Shown: positions 1 to 7,643, numbered from the stretch's first letter. The stretch: DNA of 64,000 bases from Aneurinibacillus thermoaerophilus (GCF_900099925.1 NZ_FNDE01000003.1:119937-183936), one strand, 5' to 3'. The notes: generated from the sequence alone by a model not told the origin. Numbers and translations are program-made.

Positions 1-31
1 CTTTCGATAGGATAATAAAAGTAGAAGCCAA

Positions 32-208
32 CTATCTCCTTTCACCACCTTTCACCCGCCGGGCGTTTCCCAGTAGTCGATGAGCAGCTTCGATCAGTCG
101 TGCCAGCTCTTGTTGCTTTTGCTCCGGCGTGCGCTGTGCAAAAACCCGATCGATGCCGCGACTGATTTCTTCGCTTTCTTTGCGAAGTTCTTCGGCTTGG
201 TGGTTCAT
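32..208 (-). CDS. Small charged helical protein of the mobile element, unknown function
   Basis: The start at 208 follows a strong Shine-Dalgarno sequence (GGAAAGGAGG, 7 nt upstream), so a longer upstream reading is not needed. The 58-residue product is rich in Glu, Arg and Lys and is predicted almost entirely helical, with no membrane segment or cysteine pair. It is the most distal gene seen in a leftward series (653, 437 and 208) that starts behind the Cro-like repressor, so it is probably an early gene of the element. I do not recognise the family. Confidence 0.55.
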   Translation of the reverse strand: MNHQAEELRKESEEISRGIDRVFAQRTPEQKQQELARLIEAAHRLLGNARRVKGGERR

Positions 209-263
209 GCACTGACCTCCTTTCCTTCGTTTAAAGGCTTGTCCCGAAGAAAAATTCCGGGAT

Positions 264-437
264 TCACCCGGTAGTAGGCGTAGTGGGCTTGGACTTCTCT
301 TGCTGTTTGGCTCTTTCTTCTGCTTCAGCTGCCAATACACGCTCGGGGATACCCGAGTTTACAAGATAGTCAAAGTACTGCTTAAAAAGTTCTTCTGGAG
401 GTGTGTTGAAAATGATGATCGTCTTGGATTGCTTCAT
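264..437 (-). CDS. Small hypothetical protein of the mobile element
   Basis: The start at 437 is chosen because GGGAGGGGAGG lies just upstream of this ATG. The product is 57 residues: MKQSKTII, a central helix with an LFKQYFDYLV core, then an Ala/Glu-rich stretch and a Pro/Thr-rich tail ending PTTPTTG. It sits in the leftward cluster of small genes behind the Cro-like repressor. No known domain is recognised. A recombination-directionality or other small accessory factor is possible, but nothing in the sequence proves it. Confidence 0.5.
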   Translation of the reverse strand: MKQSKTIIIFNTPPEELFKQYFDYLVNSGIPERVLAAEAEERAKQQEKSKPTTPTTG

Positions 438-506
438 ATCCTCCCCTCCCTTCTTGCTTAAAGATATGGTGTAGGACAACGAGGACTGCCCTGTGATTTA
501 AACTTA

Positions 507-653
507 TTAATTTGTAAGATTTTCCTCTCTCCCTGTCGAATTATGGTATTCGGAAGAACTAGGATTTTGGCAAGTTTGAGTTCTTCCGATAGCGGCTTCC
601 AACTTCTCAACTCGAGCTTCCAGCTCAGCGAGACGTTGCTCAGTCGTTTTCAA
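507..653 (-). CDS. 48-residue coiled-coil peptide with TTG start
   Basis: This gene is under 60 codons and easily missed. The initiator is TTG (653) with a near-perfect Shine-Dalgarno sequence, TAAGGAGGTGA, that also covers the TGA stop of the Cro-like gene (658-660), which implies translational coupling. The first ~22 residues form a heptad-like helix (EQRLAELEARVEKLEAA) and the tail is polar and Ser/Asn-rich. It resembles the short coiled-coil proteins that often follow repressors in phages of Bacillales. The function is unknown. Confidence 0.6.
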   Translation of the reverse strand: MKTTEQRLAELEARVEKLEAAIGRTQTCQNPSSSEYHNSTGREENLTN

Positions 654-657
654 GGTT

Positions 658-864
658 TCACCTCCTTAGGCTGTTTGTTTCATCATCCAGCAGTTCGGCG
701 ACCATTATGCCGAGAGCTTTGGCGATGCGTCTTAAAACTGGTATTGACGGAATGGTTTTACCAGTTTCAATTTCACTCAGGTATGCTTGAGCGATTCCAG
801 CTTTATCAGCAAGTTCATTTTGAGTCATGTCTTTGCTGTTTCTCACCATTCTGACTTTCTTCAT
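658..864 (-). CDS. Cro-like HTH (XRE family) transcriptional regulator
   Basis: This 68-residue protein is a single HTH_3 domain: MTQNELADKAGIAQAYLSEIETGKTIPSI is followed by LRRIAKALGIMVAELL. It is as short as phage Cro proteins and lacks a dimerisation or peptidase tail. It is transcribed divergently from the repressor at 1006 across a 141-bp region holding three related operators. By analogy with phage switches it should start leftward early transcription and oppose the CI-type repressor. Excisionase control or simple autoregulation are alternatives. Confidence 0.85.
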   Translation of the reverse strand: MKKVRMVRNSKDMTQNELADKAGIAQAYLSEIETGKTIPSIPVLRRIAKALGIMVAELLDDETNSLRR

Positions 865-891
865 CGCTGTCAGCCTCTTTTCACTTTCTAT

Positions 892-985
892 TATATCGTT
901 TTCAGCGATATAAAAAGAAAAAAGATAGTTATTTACGATATTTTTTATTCAGTTTTTCTGTTTTTATATAGTTGTCAGCTATATA
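892..985. promoter_or_regulatory. Divergent switch region with three related operators
   Basis: Two 21-bp dyads are seen directly: TATATCG-N7-CGATATA at 892-912 and TATATAG-N7-CTATATA at 965-985. They agree at 18 of 21 positions, including the central TT-x-TCAG. A third, degenerate copy lies at 922-942 and keeps TAGTT, the C and ATAT at the same positions. The centres are about 30 and 43 bp apart. The region separates the cro-like (864) and CI-like (1006) genes and must hold both of their promoters. Three operators of graded quality are the arrangement used by lambda-type lysogeny switches. Confidence 0.75.
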
Positions 986-1005
986 ATGATAGGTGGGTGA
1001 TTATT

Positions 1006-1305
1006 TTGGATATTGGACAAAGAGTTAAAGACTTACGAACTTTAAAAGGTATGAAGGTAGTTGAACTTGCAAAAAAAGCTCATATTTCACAACCTTATTT
1101 AAGCGATATAGAAAAAGGCAGAACCACACCATCTATTGATAAGCTGACATCAATTTGCGAAGCACTGGATGTAACGTTGGGGGAATTTTTTGGATATACC
1201 CCCAACCTGCCCCCCGACCTCCTGCAACTCATCGAGACTGCCAAGAAACTCACACCAAAGGAACGGAAAGCGTTAACCACATTTCTACAAACTTTGAAAG
1301 GATGA
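1006..1305 (+). CDS. CI-type HTH repressor of the mobile element
   Basis: The start is TTG at 1006, after AGGTGGGTG; a longer reading from upstream has no ribosome-binding site and would overlap the operators. The 99-residue product has an N-terminal XRE helix-turn-helix (residues ~1-65, with ISQPYLSDIEKGRTTPSI as recognition region). A short C-terminal segment, PPDLLQLIETAKKLTPKERKALTTFLQTL, is typical of small phage repressors without a LexA-type peptidase. Binding of the palindromes at 892-985 would repress cro. De-repression would then need an external anti-repressor or protease, not autocleavage. Confidence 0.82.
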   Translation: MDIGQRVKDLRTLKGMKVVELAKKAHISQPYLSDIEKGRTTPSIDKLTSICEALDVTLGEFFGYTPNLPPDLLQLIETAKKLTPKERKALTTFLQTLKG

Positions 1306-1311
1306 TCTCTT

Positions 1312-1569
1312 ATGGATGAAACAAAAGTTTTACTGAACAAAATTATCGAACGTTTGGACGTACAAAGCGCCACGCTCGAACAACTTAAGATGGATGTAGC
1401 GCACATACAAGGTGATGTAACAGAACTAAAAGAGACACTACAAAAACACGATGATTTACTTGCTCGCCTTATTGAAGGGCAAGAACGCCAAGATAAAATC
1501 CTTGAATCGCTTGCTCTTCGCTCCCTGGAACAAGAAACCGAACTGCGCGAACTCAAGCGTATCAAGTAG
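1312..1569 (+). CDS. Coiled-coil protein encoded behind the repressor
   Basis: This 85-residue protein starts 6 bp after the repressor stop, with GAAAGGATG upstream, so the two form an operon expressed in the lysogenic state. Heptads run through nearly the whole length (LLNKIIERLDVQSATLEQLKMDVAHI and LKETLQKHDDLLARLIEGQ), with no other domain, so it should form a parallel coiled coil. Similar proteins often accompany phage repressors, and a co-repressor or tethering role is plausible but unproved. Confidence 0.7.
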   Translation: MDETKVLLNKIIERLDVQSATLEQLKMDVAHIQGDVTELKETLQKHDDLLARLIEGQERQDKILESLALRSLEQETELRELKRIK

Positions 1570-1641
1570 CTATCATCTATTTGGTGACTTCCTTCCCTAG
1601 TTCAGCAAGATGCTGCTCGATGTTCATGCTCTCACCTTCTT

Positions 1642-1890
1642 TCAGGCTGATTTAGAGTTGTTTTTATTACCTTTTGGTAATGAAAATGTATAAGAAAATG
1701 CCTGTTCAAAGGTTATATTTTCACAATTTCTTAGGACACAGACAATAAACTTGCTACCAGGATTATGCTTACCATTAAGTATGCGATTTACGGTACGATG
1801 CGCTCCCCCGATTACTGTTGCAAAATCACTCTCTGATAACTCTTTTTCAGCAAGGTATTTTCTAAAAAACTCAATATTCGCCTTGATAAT
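1642..1890 (-). pseudogene. Broken HTH regulator (start codon lost)
   Basis: Reading leftward from 1890 there is an open frame of ~82 codons encoding NIEFFRKYLAEKELSESDFA, then HRTVNRILNGKHNPGSKFI and FEQAFSYTF. This is the layout of a small XRE-type regulator: helices, a recognition helix with RTVNRILNGK, and a short tail. The frame is closed by TAA just upstream (1891-1893) and has no ATG, GTG or TTG before the domain. The gene has therefore lost its 5' end or would need a non-standard ATT start. I read it as a decayed second regulator. Confidence 0.55.
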
Positions 1891-1929
1891 TTAGAAAAAC
1901 AGAATAATTAACAGCTAGAATTGATGGCG

Positions 1930-1972
1930 ACTTCCCTTGCTTTTTATTAAGAAGTCGTTTTTATTTACACCT
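1930..1972 (+). terminator. Possible intrinsic terminator in the element
   Basis: CGACTTC pairs with GAAGTCG over a ~15-nt loop and is followed by TTTTTATTT. The long loop makes it weak. It would end rightward transcripts from the repressor and coiled-coil operon. Confidence 0.35.
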
Positions 1973-2053
1973 TTGGTATGGAAAAATAAAACATTTCTGG
2001 CGGGGTTTACATATGGGGATTGAACATCAGGTGAATTGGTTGTTTGGATATTA

Positions 2054-2299
2054 AAGAACATTCTTTGGATAGGTGGATTCGGAGCAGCTATATATGGTGC
2101 ATATCTTTGGTATCGGAATAAACAAAAAGGAATCAAATCTATAATTCCGTTACATTTGATTATATGGGGCTCATTATTGGCCGCTTCCTAGCCCATATTT
2201 AAAGATTTTTGGTTAGCACTATTCTCATTTACATTATTACTATTTCTATGGTCTATTCTTATGACGTGTTTTCATATGTTCAAAAAGAATCCAGCATAG
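2054..2299 (+). pseudogene. Decayed small membrane protein gene
   Basis: A single frame encodes two hydrophobic stretches (KNILWIGGFGAAIYGAYLWY and LALFSFTLLLFLWSILM) but is broken by an in-frame TAG between them. Immediately upstream, a second frame gives MGIEHQVNWLFGY and then a stop, as if a frameshift separated the start from the body. At least two lesions make it non-functional. The family is not recognised. It fits a decaying zone between the repressor operon and the recombinase. Confidence 0.5.
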
Positions 2300-2464
2300 A
2301 AGTTCAAAACGGCGGATCTGTTGAAATGTTTGATAATGAAGGGGAATCAGCCGAAGTTATTGCCGGGGGATAAGCCACCCTCAGGCTCTCTTTTTCGTCA
2401 TAAAATAGAACATATATTCCTGTTATTAGCAAGTTTATCCACAATATTCACAGGAGGGATAGCA

Positions 2465-3934
2465 TTGCGTACAGCGCTATATATAAGGGTCTCGACAGAT
2501 GAACAAGCCAAAGAAGGATTCTCAATACCGGCTCAGAAGGAACGGCTGACTCAATACGTTCAATCACAGAACTGGGACATATTCGACCATTACATCGAAG
2601 AAGGTGTATCAGCAAAGGACACAAACCGCCCGGAGCTGCAACGCATGATGAGGGATATCAGGAACAAGAAAGTGGATATCGTTCTTGTCTACCGACTTGA
2701 TCGTCTTACCCGATCTGTACTCGATCTCTATAAGCTGCTTCAGGAATTTGAAAAATATGAGGTAAAGTTTAAGTCAGCCACCGAGGTATACGATACAACA
2801 AGTGCCATAGGACGTTTATTTTTGACTCTTGTAGCTGCGTTAGCCCAATGGGAAAGAGAGAACCTGGCCGAGAGAGTGCGCTTCGGTATGGAGCAAATGG
2901 TGCGCCAAGAACGTCGTCCTGGTGGCCCTCCCCCATTTGGATTTGAACTGGTTGACCAAAAGCTTGTTATAAACGAAAAAGAAGCTTCTGTTGTGCGCTT
3001 TATCTATGACCGTTACCTGCAAGGGGCTGGTATGGCTTCCATTGCTGTAGAATGCAATCAACTAGGCTATCGAACAAAAAAAGGAAATGAGTTCAAACGC
3101 ACAGCAATTTTTGATATTTTAAACAACCCTGCCTATTACGGCGCTCTGCGGTGGAATTACAAAGAATACGGAAATGGTGCTAAACTAAATGCTCCCGAAG
3201 ACTGGATTTTACTTGAAGGGGTCTATCCGGCTATCATCGAAAAAGAAACATTCGAACATGCCCAGCTCATCATGCAACGAAAACGCCCGATGCATCCCCG
3301 TCAGATTGCCTCAACGTATGTTTTCTCCGGGCTTCTCCGCTGCGCTCGATGTGGAAGCTCTATGGTAGGTCATACGATTCGTAAAAAAAGTGGATATACG
3401 ATTCGGCAATATTTATGTCAGAACGTAAAGTTCAAAAAATGCGACTGTCCCGCTCTAACCGACTACCTTGTTGAAGAGGCATTTGCAGAGAAGTTAGATG
3501 AAATCACCGACTCCTATTCGACTGTTGCCAAAACAACCCGAAAATCATCACACAAAAAAGAACGCTCCGAACATGATCGGCTAGAAGCTGAATTAAAGAA
3601 AATGAATGAACGACGTAAGCGACTACAAATTGCATTCTCTGAAGGATTAATCGAAATTGAAGAATTACGTGAGAGGATCGGGGAGCTACGCGAGCAAGAA
3701 TCCAACATCAAGAAGAAATTTGAATCCTACACCGTTCAAAAAAAGTCACTATCTCAGGAAGAATTGATTGAGATTATTACGAACACCAGGCGCTTATGGC
3801 CATATGCCAGTCCAGAAGAGAAAAAGCATATGGTATACTTACTTGTGAAGCGAATGGTTGTAGACTTACCCGATGAACAGCGCAAAAACCGCAAGAATAA
3901 GAAAGTACAGATTGTGCAACTGGAATTTAACTGA
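2465..3934 (+). CDS. Large serine recombinase (SpoIVCA/integrase type)
   Basis: The start is TTG at 2465 behind CAGGAGGGATAG, giving the standard N-terminus RTALYIRVSTDEQ; a longer upstream reading has no family support. The 489-residue protein has the catalytic resolvase domain (nucleophile Ser10, Arg77 and Arg80 in YRLDRLTRS, WEREN near 130). The recombinase domain follows (~150-270), then a zinc ribbon (Cys293, Cys296, Cys318, Cys326/328) and a C-terminal coiled coil (~355-430). Enzymes of this class join attP and attB through a 2-bp core and excise with a directionality factor. It lies next to the interrupted glycosidase gene, as SpoIVCA lies in the sigK-splitting element. Confidence 0.93.
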   Translation: MRTALYIRVSTDEQAKEGFSIPAQKERLTQYVQSQNWDIFDHYIEEGVSAKDTNRPELQRMMRDIRNKKVDIVLVYRLDRLTRSVLDLYKLLQEFEKYEVKFKSATEVYDTTSAIGRLFLTLVAALAQWERENLAERVRFGMEQMVRQERRPGGPPPFGFELVDQKLVINEKEASVVRFIYDRYLQGAGMASIAVECNQLGYRTKKGNEFKRTAIFDILNNPAYYGALRWNYKEYGNGAKLNAPEDWILLEGVYPAIIEKETFEHAQLIMQRKRPMHPRQIASTYVFSGLLRCARCGSSMVGHTIRKKSGYTIRQYLCQNVKFKKCDCPALTDYLVEEAFAEKLDEITDSYSTVAKTTRKSSHKKERSEHDRLEAELKKMNERRKRLQIAFSEGLIEIEELRERIGELREQESNIKKKFESYTVQKKSLSQEELIEIITNTRRLWPYASPEEKKHMVYLLVKRMVVDLPDEQRKNRKNKKVQIVQLEFN

Positions 3935-3939
3935 ACAGT

Positions 3940-4030
3940 CAAGAAGCCCCCACTTCAAGCGATAACTAAGTGGTGGATAGTTCACCTAACACAGAGCTAG
4001 AAATGCCTATGTTATGGAGCAGAGGCCCGC
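3940..4030. other. Probable attachment-site junction (attR-like)
   Basis: Between the recombinase stop (3934) and the glycosidase remnant there is an imperfect dyad (CCACTT/AAGTGG, about 3948-3972). Sequence reading as family-like protein begins at TGGAGCAGAGGCCC (about 4015). Family members normally read TYEWGW before this segment, whereas here the frame reads EMPML. The crossover should therefore fall at about 4010-4024. Serine recombinases leave only a very short identity, so the exact core cannot be read from one end. Confidence 0.5.
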
Positions 4031-4446
4031 CACTTCCCGTTTCACCGATTGGCGAAGTTGAAAAAGTACTCCGGTTTGCCGTATCGCAAATTCCACCGAA
4101 AAAAATTATGATGGGCGTGAATTTATATGGCTACGACTGGACGCTACCGTATATGCCAGGAGGGGGCTGGGCGCGCAGTGTTAGCCCGCAACAAGCGCTA
4201 GAAATCGCACTCGCGAACAACGCCGCCATTCAGTATGACCAAAAAGCGCAAGCTCCATTCTTCCGTTACCGTGATACCCGCGGCAGAAACCATATCGTCT
4301 GGTTCGAAGACGCGCGCAGCATACAAGCACGCTATAAACTTGTAAGCCGCTTCGGCCTGCGCGGCGTCAGCTATTGGGTGCTCGGCAACGAATTCCCGCA
4401 AAACTGGCTGGTGCTCGAAGATATGTTTGTGATTAGAAAGTTGTAA
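4012..4446 (+). pseudogene. 3' part of a YaaH-like spore peptidoglycan glycosidase (GH18), split by the element
   Basis: The ~144 codons encode the C-terminal third of a glycoside hydrolase family 18 protein of the YaaH/YdhD/SleL type. These are spore enzymes that act on cortex peptidoglycan during germination. Diagnostic segments are PIGEVEKVLRFAVSQIP, KIMMGVNLYGYDWTLPY, SPQQALEIALANNAAIQYD, VWFEDARSIQARYKLV, LRGVSYWVLG and FPQNWLVLED. The N-terminal LysM repeats and the catalytic first half are absent, and no ribosome-binding site precedes the fragment. The other half should lie at the far end of the element, outside the window. If excision occurs in the mother cell the gene would be restored; otherwise it is dead. 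Confidence 0.85.
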
Positions 4447-4458
4447 AGACCTTCATAA

Positions 4459-4493
4459 GAAAAACTCGCGGGCCAATCCCTCGCGAGTTTTTC
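4459..4493. terminator. Bidirectional intrinsic terminator
   Basis: A 12-bp perfect stem (GAAAAACTCGCG with CGCGAGTTTTTC) closes an 11-nt loop and gives a T-run on either strand. It ends the glycosidase fragment on the plus strand and the phosphodiester glycosidase gene on the minus strand. Confidence 0.9.
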
Positions 4494-4529
4494 AGTGCCT
4501 ATATCATAATTGCTTTCCAACCTTTTATC

Positions 4530-5654
4530 TTACGAATACTTTTCTTTTCGCGCTTGATAAGCCACGCTTCCGCCATTCTCAAGCACGGGGTTAGATACAA
4601 TAAACGCGTTCGGCATCGGCTTTTCTCCAACCATGCCGGAAGGGTTAGTAATAATTTTCCCCCGATAATACATACTGGACGAGGAACCGCCATCCAAATT
4701 CACCGCGTTAACGGCACCGCGTTTCAGGAGTTCTTCTTGCACATCCTTCAATGTTGCACCAAAGCTGTGAATCGCCCGCCCATCAATGACGAGGAACATG
4801 ACAGTGCCGTCCGCTTTCTGCGCGATTGCTGTGCGGGGCGCCACTCCCCAGCCACCATCGCCTTCCGTAATCATCGGTTTTCCGTTTACAATCAGGCGCG
4901 GCAGAAAACTCACCGCTTCCTGCACGCCCAGCTTTTTCATCTCATCATACGTGTAACGACCGCTAATCAGCACGCCATCTTTTGTAAATCCAACAATGTC
5001 GTGTTTTGCTTTTTCATCACCAATCACTTTCTTACCTTTGCTCACCACGATGCCAAGCGGGTGCATAATTCTCTCTACACCTTCAAACTCCGGCCCTGTC
5101 ATATCTTCCATCCGATCCGTCAAAAAGAATCCGCCGCCATTGATCGCGGCCAGCGCGTTCTCGCGCGTCGCCATGTTGCTGACTTTCTCTCCTCCCGGAC
5201 TATGGCTGGCTACAACATGAATATAGCGCGGATCTTTAATATACATAATTTTTCCAACATACGTCTCCCCCCGGATATCTTCCACATGGATAAGCGAAGC
5301 AGGCGTGATCCGGTGGGAAGGATTTGGGGAAGCTACCTTTACCAAACTCATGTCCTGCTTCACAAGATGGTTCGCTGCCGCCTGCCTACGAAAATTTTCC
5401 TTAATCTTCTCCACACCGCTTGATCCTACAAGCAGCCATGTATACTTTGTCTGTTTCGATGTATATACCGCTTCTGCGACAATCTCCCGTACTTTTGTGC
5501 CTTGCGGCGTAAAGTAAAACCATCCAAGCGCGAGAGAGAGAATCGCAAAGAATATCCATAACACCCATGCCACCGCACGAAGCCAGTGCCGCGTCGGCTT
5601 CTCATTCAAAGATAGTGGTGCTACTGTGGTCGCAGACATTTCGTTCTGGTTCAT
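4530..5654 (-). CDS. Membrane-anchored phosphodiester glycosidase family protein (NAGPA/DUF2233)
   Basis: The start at 5654 is preferred because AAGGATGG lies 9 nt upstream; a longer form would begin at 5687. After a Pro/Thr-rich cytoplasmic tail there is one membrane segment (VAWVLWIFFAILSLALGWFYF). The remaining ~310 residues lie outside and carry the NAGPA fold: ALAAINGGGFF, GVAPRTAIAQKADGTVMFLVIDGR and VNLDGGSSSSMYY with its catalytic acidic region. Members cleave phosphodiester-linked sugars on envelope polymers or exopolysaccharide. The substrate here is unknown. It stands alone between two terminator or intergenic regions. Confidence 0.85.
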   Translation of the reverse strand: MNQNEMSATTVAPLSLNEKPTRHWLRAVAWVLWIFFAILSLALGWFYFTPQGTKVREIVAEAVYTSKQTKYTWLLVGSSGVEKIKENFRRQAAANHLVKQDMSLVKVASPNPSHRITPASLIHVEDIRGETYVGKIMYIKDPRYIHVVASHSPGGEKVSNMATRENALAAINGGGFFLTDRMEDMTGPEFEGVERIMHPLGIVVSKGKKVIGDEKAKHDIVGFTKDGVLISGRYTYDEMKKLGVQEAVSFLPRLIVNGKPMITEGDGGWGVAPRTAIAQKADGTVMFLVIDGRAIHSFGATLKDVQEELLKRGAVNAVNLDGGSSSSMYYRGKIITNPSGMVGEKPMPNAFIVSNPVLENGGSVAYQARKEKYS

Positions 5655-5950
5655 TTGCTCCATCCTTTTTGGAGTAGGAAATAACACGCTTCGTCTCCCT
5701 TTCTCTCTTTATATTCTGCCATGATTATACTGTCTGCCAATCTATATCTTATCTCATTTTCACGCAAAAACAAGCGCCCTAGGCTATATAATTTTGACTG
5801 AATTCTATTTTTTAAAGCGGATACGCTCTGTTCTAGAAGCAAAAGCTTGCATCGCATTCAAGCATCATATAAAATAACTACCATTAACAACAACGTTTTA
5901 GATATGTGTTATGTTTCATAAACCTTATTACCAAAATACAGGTGGTATAT

Positions 5951-6604
5951 ATGGAATCTATTCTTTCCCTTGACCAGCAGTTGTTCTACTGGATTAATGT
6001 CCGGTTGAATATTCCTTCGCTTGACTGGTTCATGATTTTCGCCACCCGCATCAGTGACAAAGGGCTCTTCTGGTTTCTTATTGTTCTCATTCTGTTGCTC
6101 AATCGCCGCCGTGTCGGCGGAATTCGTCCGGCAGCCACACTATTTACCGGAATTGGAATTGGCGGCGTAGTGGAAAACATTATAAAATTTATAGTCGCAC
6201 GGCCCAGGCCACCGATGGCAGAGGAACATATCAATCATCTCATCCATTTGCCGGTTTCGTCTTCGTTTCCGTCCGGTCACGCAGTGTCCTCTTTTGTTTC
6301 GATGTATATCCTGTACCGGTTATTTCCGAAATCCATCGTCTGGACGCTACCGTGCGCAGTCATTATGTCCTATTCGCGGATATATGTTGGAGTGCATTAT
6401 CCACTCGACATTATTGTAGGTGCCATTATCGGCATCGCTGTTGGCAAGCTTACAATGAAACTGCCGATTATGGCTATCGCCCATAAGCTTTTATCCCGGA
6501 TCCCTGGCGCCCGTCGATACATTTTGTCAGCTGATGAAATAATACCCAAAAATATTCCGACCGAAACACCTTCCACCCTGGAACCAAGAGAAAAACAATT
6601 ATAA
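5951..6604 (+). CDS. PAP2-family membrane phosphatase (undecaprenyl-diphosphatase-like)
   Basis: ATG at 5951 follows CAGGTGG. The 217-residue protein has about six membrane segments and all three PAP2 motifs: KFIVARPRP, SSFPSGHAVSS and SRIYVGVHYPLD, with the catalytic histidines of motifs 2 and 3. The family includes BcrC, which dephosphorylates undecaprenyl pyrophosphate at the outer membrane face. That role is likely, but a phosphatidylglycerophosphate phosphatase is also possible. It is monocistronic, followed by a terminator. Confidence 0.88.
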   Translation: MESILSLDQQLFYWINVRLNIPSLDWFMIFATRISDKGLFWFLIVLILLLNRRRVGGIRPAATLFTGIGIGGVVENIIKFIVARPRPPMAEEHINHLIHLPVSSSFPSGHAVSSFVSMYILYRLFPKSIVWTLPCAVIMSYSRIYVGVHYPLDIIVGAIIGIAVGKLTMKLPIMAIAHKLLSRIPGARRYILSADEIIPKNIPTETPSTLEPREKQL

Positions 6605-6608
6605 AAAA

Positions 6609-6645
6609 CAAAAAAGAGTGAAACCGTCGCGTCCGCTCTTTTTTG
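6609..6645. terminator. Bidirectional intrinsic terminator between PAP2 and YitT genes
   Basis: CAAAAAAGAG pairs with CTCTTTTTTG around a 17-nt loop; the T-run serves the plus-strand PAP2 gene and the A-run gives the same on the minus strand. Confidence 0.85.
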
Positions 6646-6667
6646 TCTGTCTTTCTGCTTTCTATGC

Positions 6668-7543
6668 CTACTGGTTTGGCGTCTGGATATGCCTGCGTGC
6701 AGGGGAGGGAAAGCTAAATCCTTCTCCCTGTACTTCTTTCGCCTCAAACGCAAGGATAAACGCGCGATTGTCTATCTTTTCAATGATCTGGCGCAATTTG
6801 TCCATCTCATACAACTGCACAACCACCAGCAATACTTCTCCTTCACGGCGCGAGTATCCGCCCATGGAATGCAACATGGTCACCCCGCGCACCAACTGTT
6901 TATGAATTTCTTGCGTAATCTCTTCCGGCTTATTCGAAATAATAATGACACTGCGCTGTTTCTGAAAGCCGGACAAAAGCAGATCGACCACACGCGCGCT
7001 GACGTATACAGCCACAACGGTCAACATCGCCCGCTCAACACCAACAACGACTCCGGAAATAGCAATAATCGTAAAATCAATGCCAAACAAAAATTTCCCT
7101 AAATCAATTCGCTTGAATTTATGCTGTAGGACGCGCGCAATAATATCGCCTCCGCCGGACGTACCGCCCACGCGGAAAATCAACCCAAGCCCAGTGCCCG
7201 CAATAATTCCCCCGTACAACGGTGCCAAAATCACATTCTGTAGCGGCGGCACCTGCCACGACGATGTCACATCAATTAAAATGGAGGTCATAAGCATCCC
7301 ATATGCACTCCGCAGCAAAAAACCTTTGCCAAGCACAATGTACCCAAGAATGAAGATAGGAATATTGATTAAAATGATCAACAAACCAACAGGCGTATGA
7401 ACTGTGTAGTGTAATAACAGGGAAATCCCCGTTACACCGCCCTGCGCCAGCTTGTTAGTAACAAAAAACAAATTTACTGCAATGGAATATAAAAAGCTTC
7501 CTAACGCGATAAATAAAAAAGAGCGAATACGCTGCCATACCAT
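6668..7543 (-). CDS. YitT family membrane protein (DUF161 plus DUF2179)
   Basis: This 291-residue integral membrane protein has about five to six hydrophobic helices in the first 200 residues, with the Gly-rich signatures NKLAQGGVTGISLLL and VGGTSGGGDIIARVL. A soluble C-terminal DUF2179 domain follows (~200-280: VIIISNKPEEITQEI, GVTMLHSMGGYSRREGEVLLVVV). The family is widespread in Bacillota and often present in several copies; its transport role is not established. ATG at 7543 has AAGGAGC upstream. Confidence 0.9.
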   Translation of the reverse strand: MVWQRIRSFLFIALGSFLYSIAVNLFFVTNKLAQGGVTGISLLLHYTVHTPVGLLIILINIPIFILGYIVLGKGFLLRSAYGMLMTSILIDVTSSWQVPPLQNVILAPLYGGIIAGTGLGLIFRVGGTSGGGDIIARVLQHKFKRIDLGKFLFGIDFTIIAISGVVVGVERAMLTVVAVYVSARVVDLLLSGFQKQRSVIIISNKPEEITQEIHKQLVRGVTMLHSMGGYSRREGEVLLVVVQLYEMDKLRQIIEKIDNRAFILAFEAKEVQGEGFSFPSPARRHIQTPNQ

Positions 7544-7599
7544 CTATGTCCATTGCTCCTTCCACATGTGTTTTTTCTCATCTTAGAAAATTAGACAAA

Positions 7600-7643
7600 A
7601 AAAAGAAAGGCCCTTCTTTATCTTGAAAAAAGCCTTTCTTTTT
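7600..7643. terminator. Bidirectional intrinsic terminator, serving the amidase gene on the minus strand
   Basis: A 12-bp perfect stem, AAAAAGAAAGGC with GCCTTTCTTTTT, encloses a 20-nt loop just downstream of the amidase stop at 7652. The A/T flanks make it usable in both directions. Confidence 0.85.

Larger units (their letters stand above)
1..4014. mobile_element. Right end of an integrated element (prophage or ICE), integrase-proximal part
   Basis: The left boundary lies outside the window. The element is recognised by its content: a large serine recombinase at its right edge, a divergent Cro/CI-type repressor pair, small proteins of under 90 residues, and decayed fragments. Its right boundary is placed where recombinase-proximal sequence gives way to the 3' half of a spore glycosidase gene (about 4010-4030). 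Whether it is a phage or a conjugative element cannot be decided from this end; no structural or transfer gene is visible. The boundary is an inference from protein homology, because the other half of the interrupted gene is not in the window. Confidence 0.7.

Noticed and set aside
1095..1565. 156-codon minus-strand frame opposite the repressor and coiled-coil genes
   Set aside because: Ser/Arg-rich antisense shadow of two plus-strand genes with good ribosome-binding sites.
4554..5423. 289-codon open frame opposite the phosphodiester glycosidase gene
   Set aside because: No domain, unlikely composition, and the minus-strand gene carries the family motifs.
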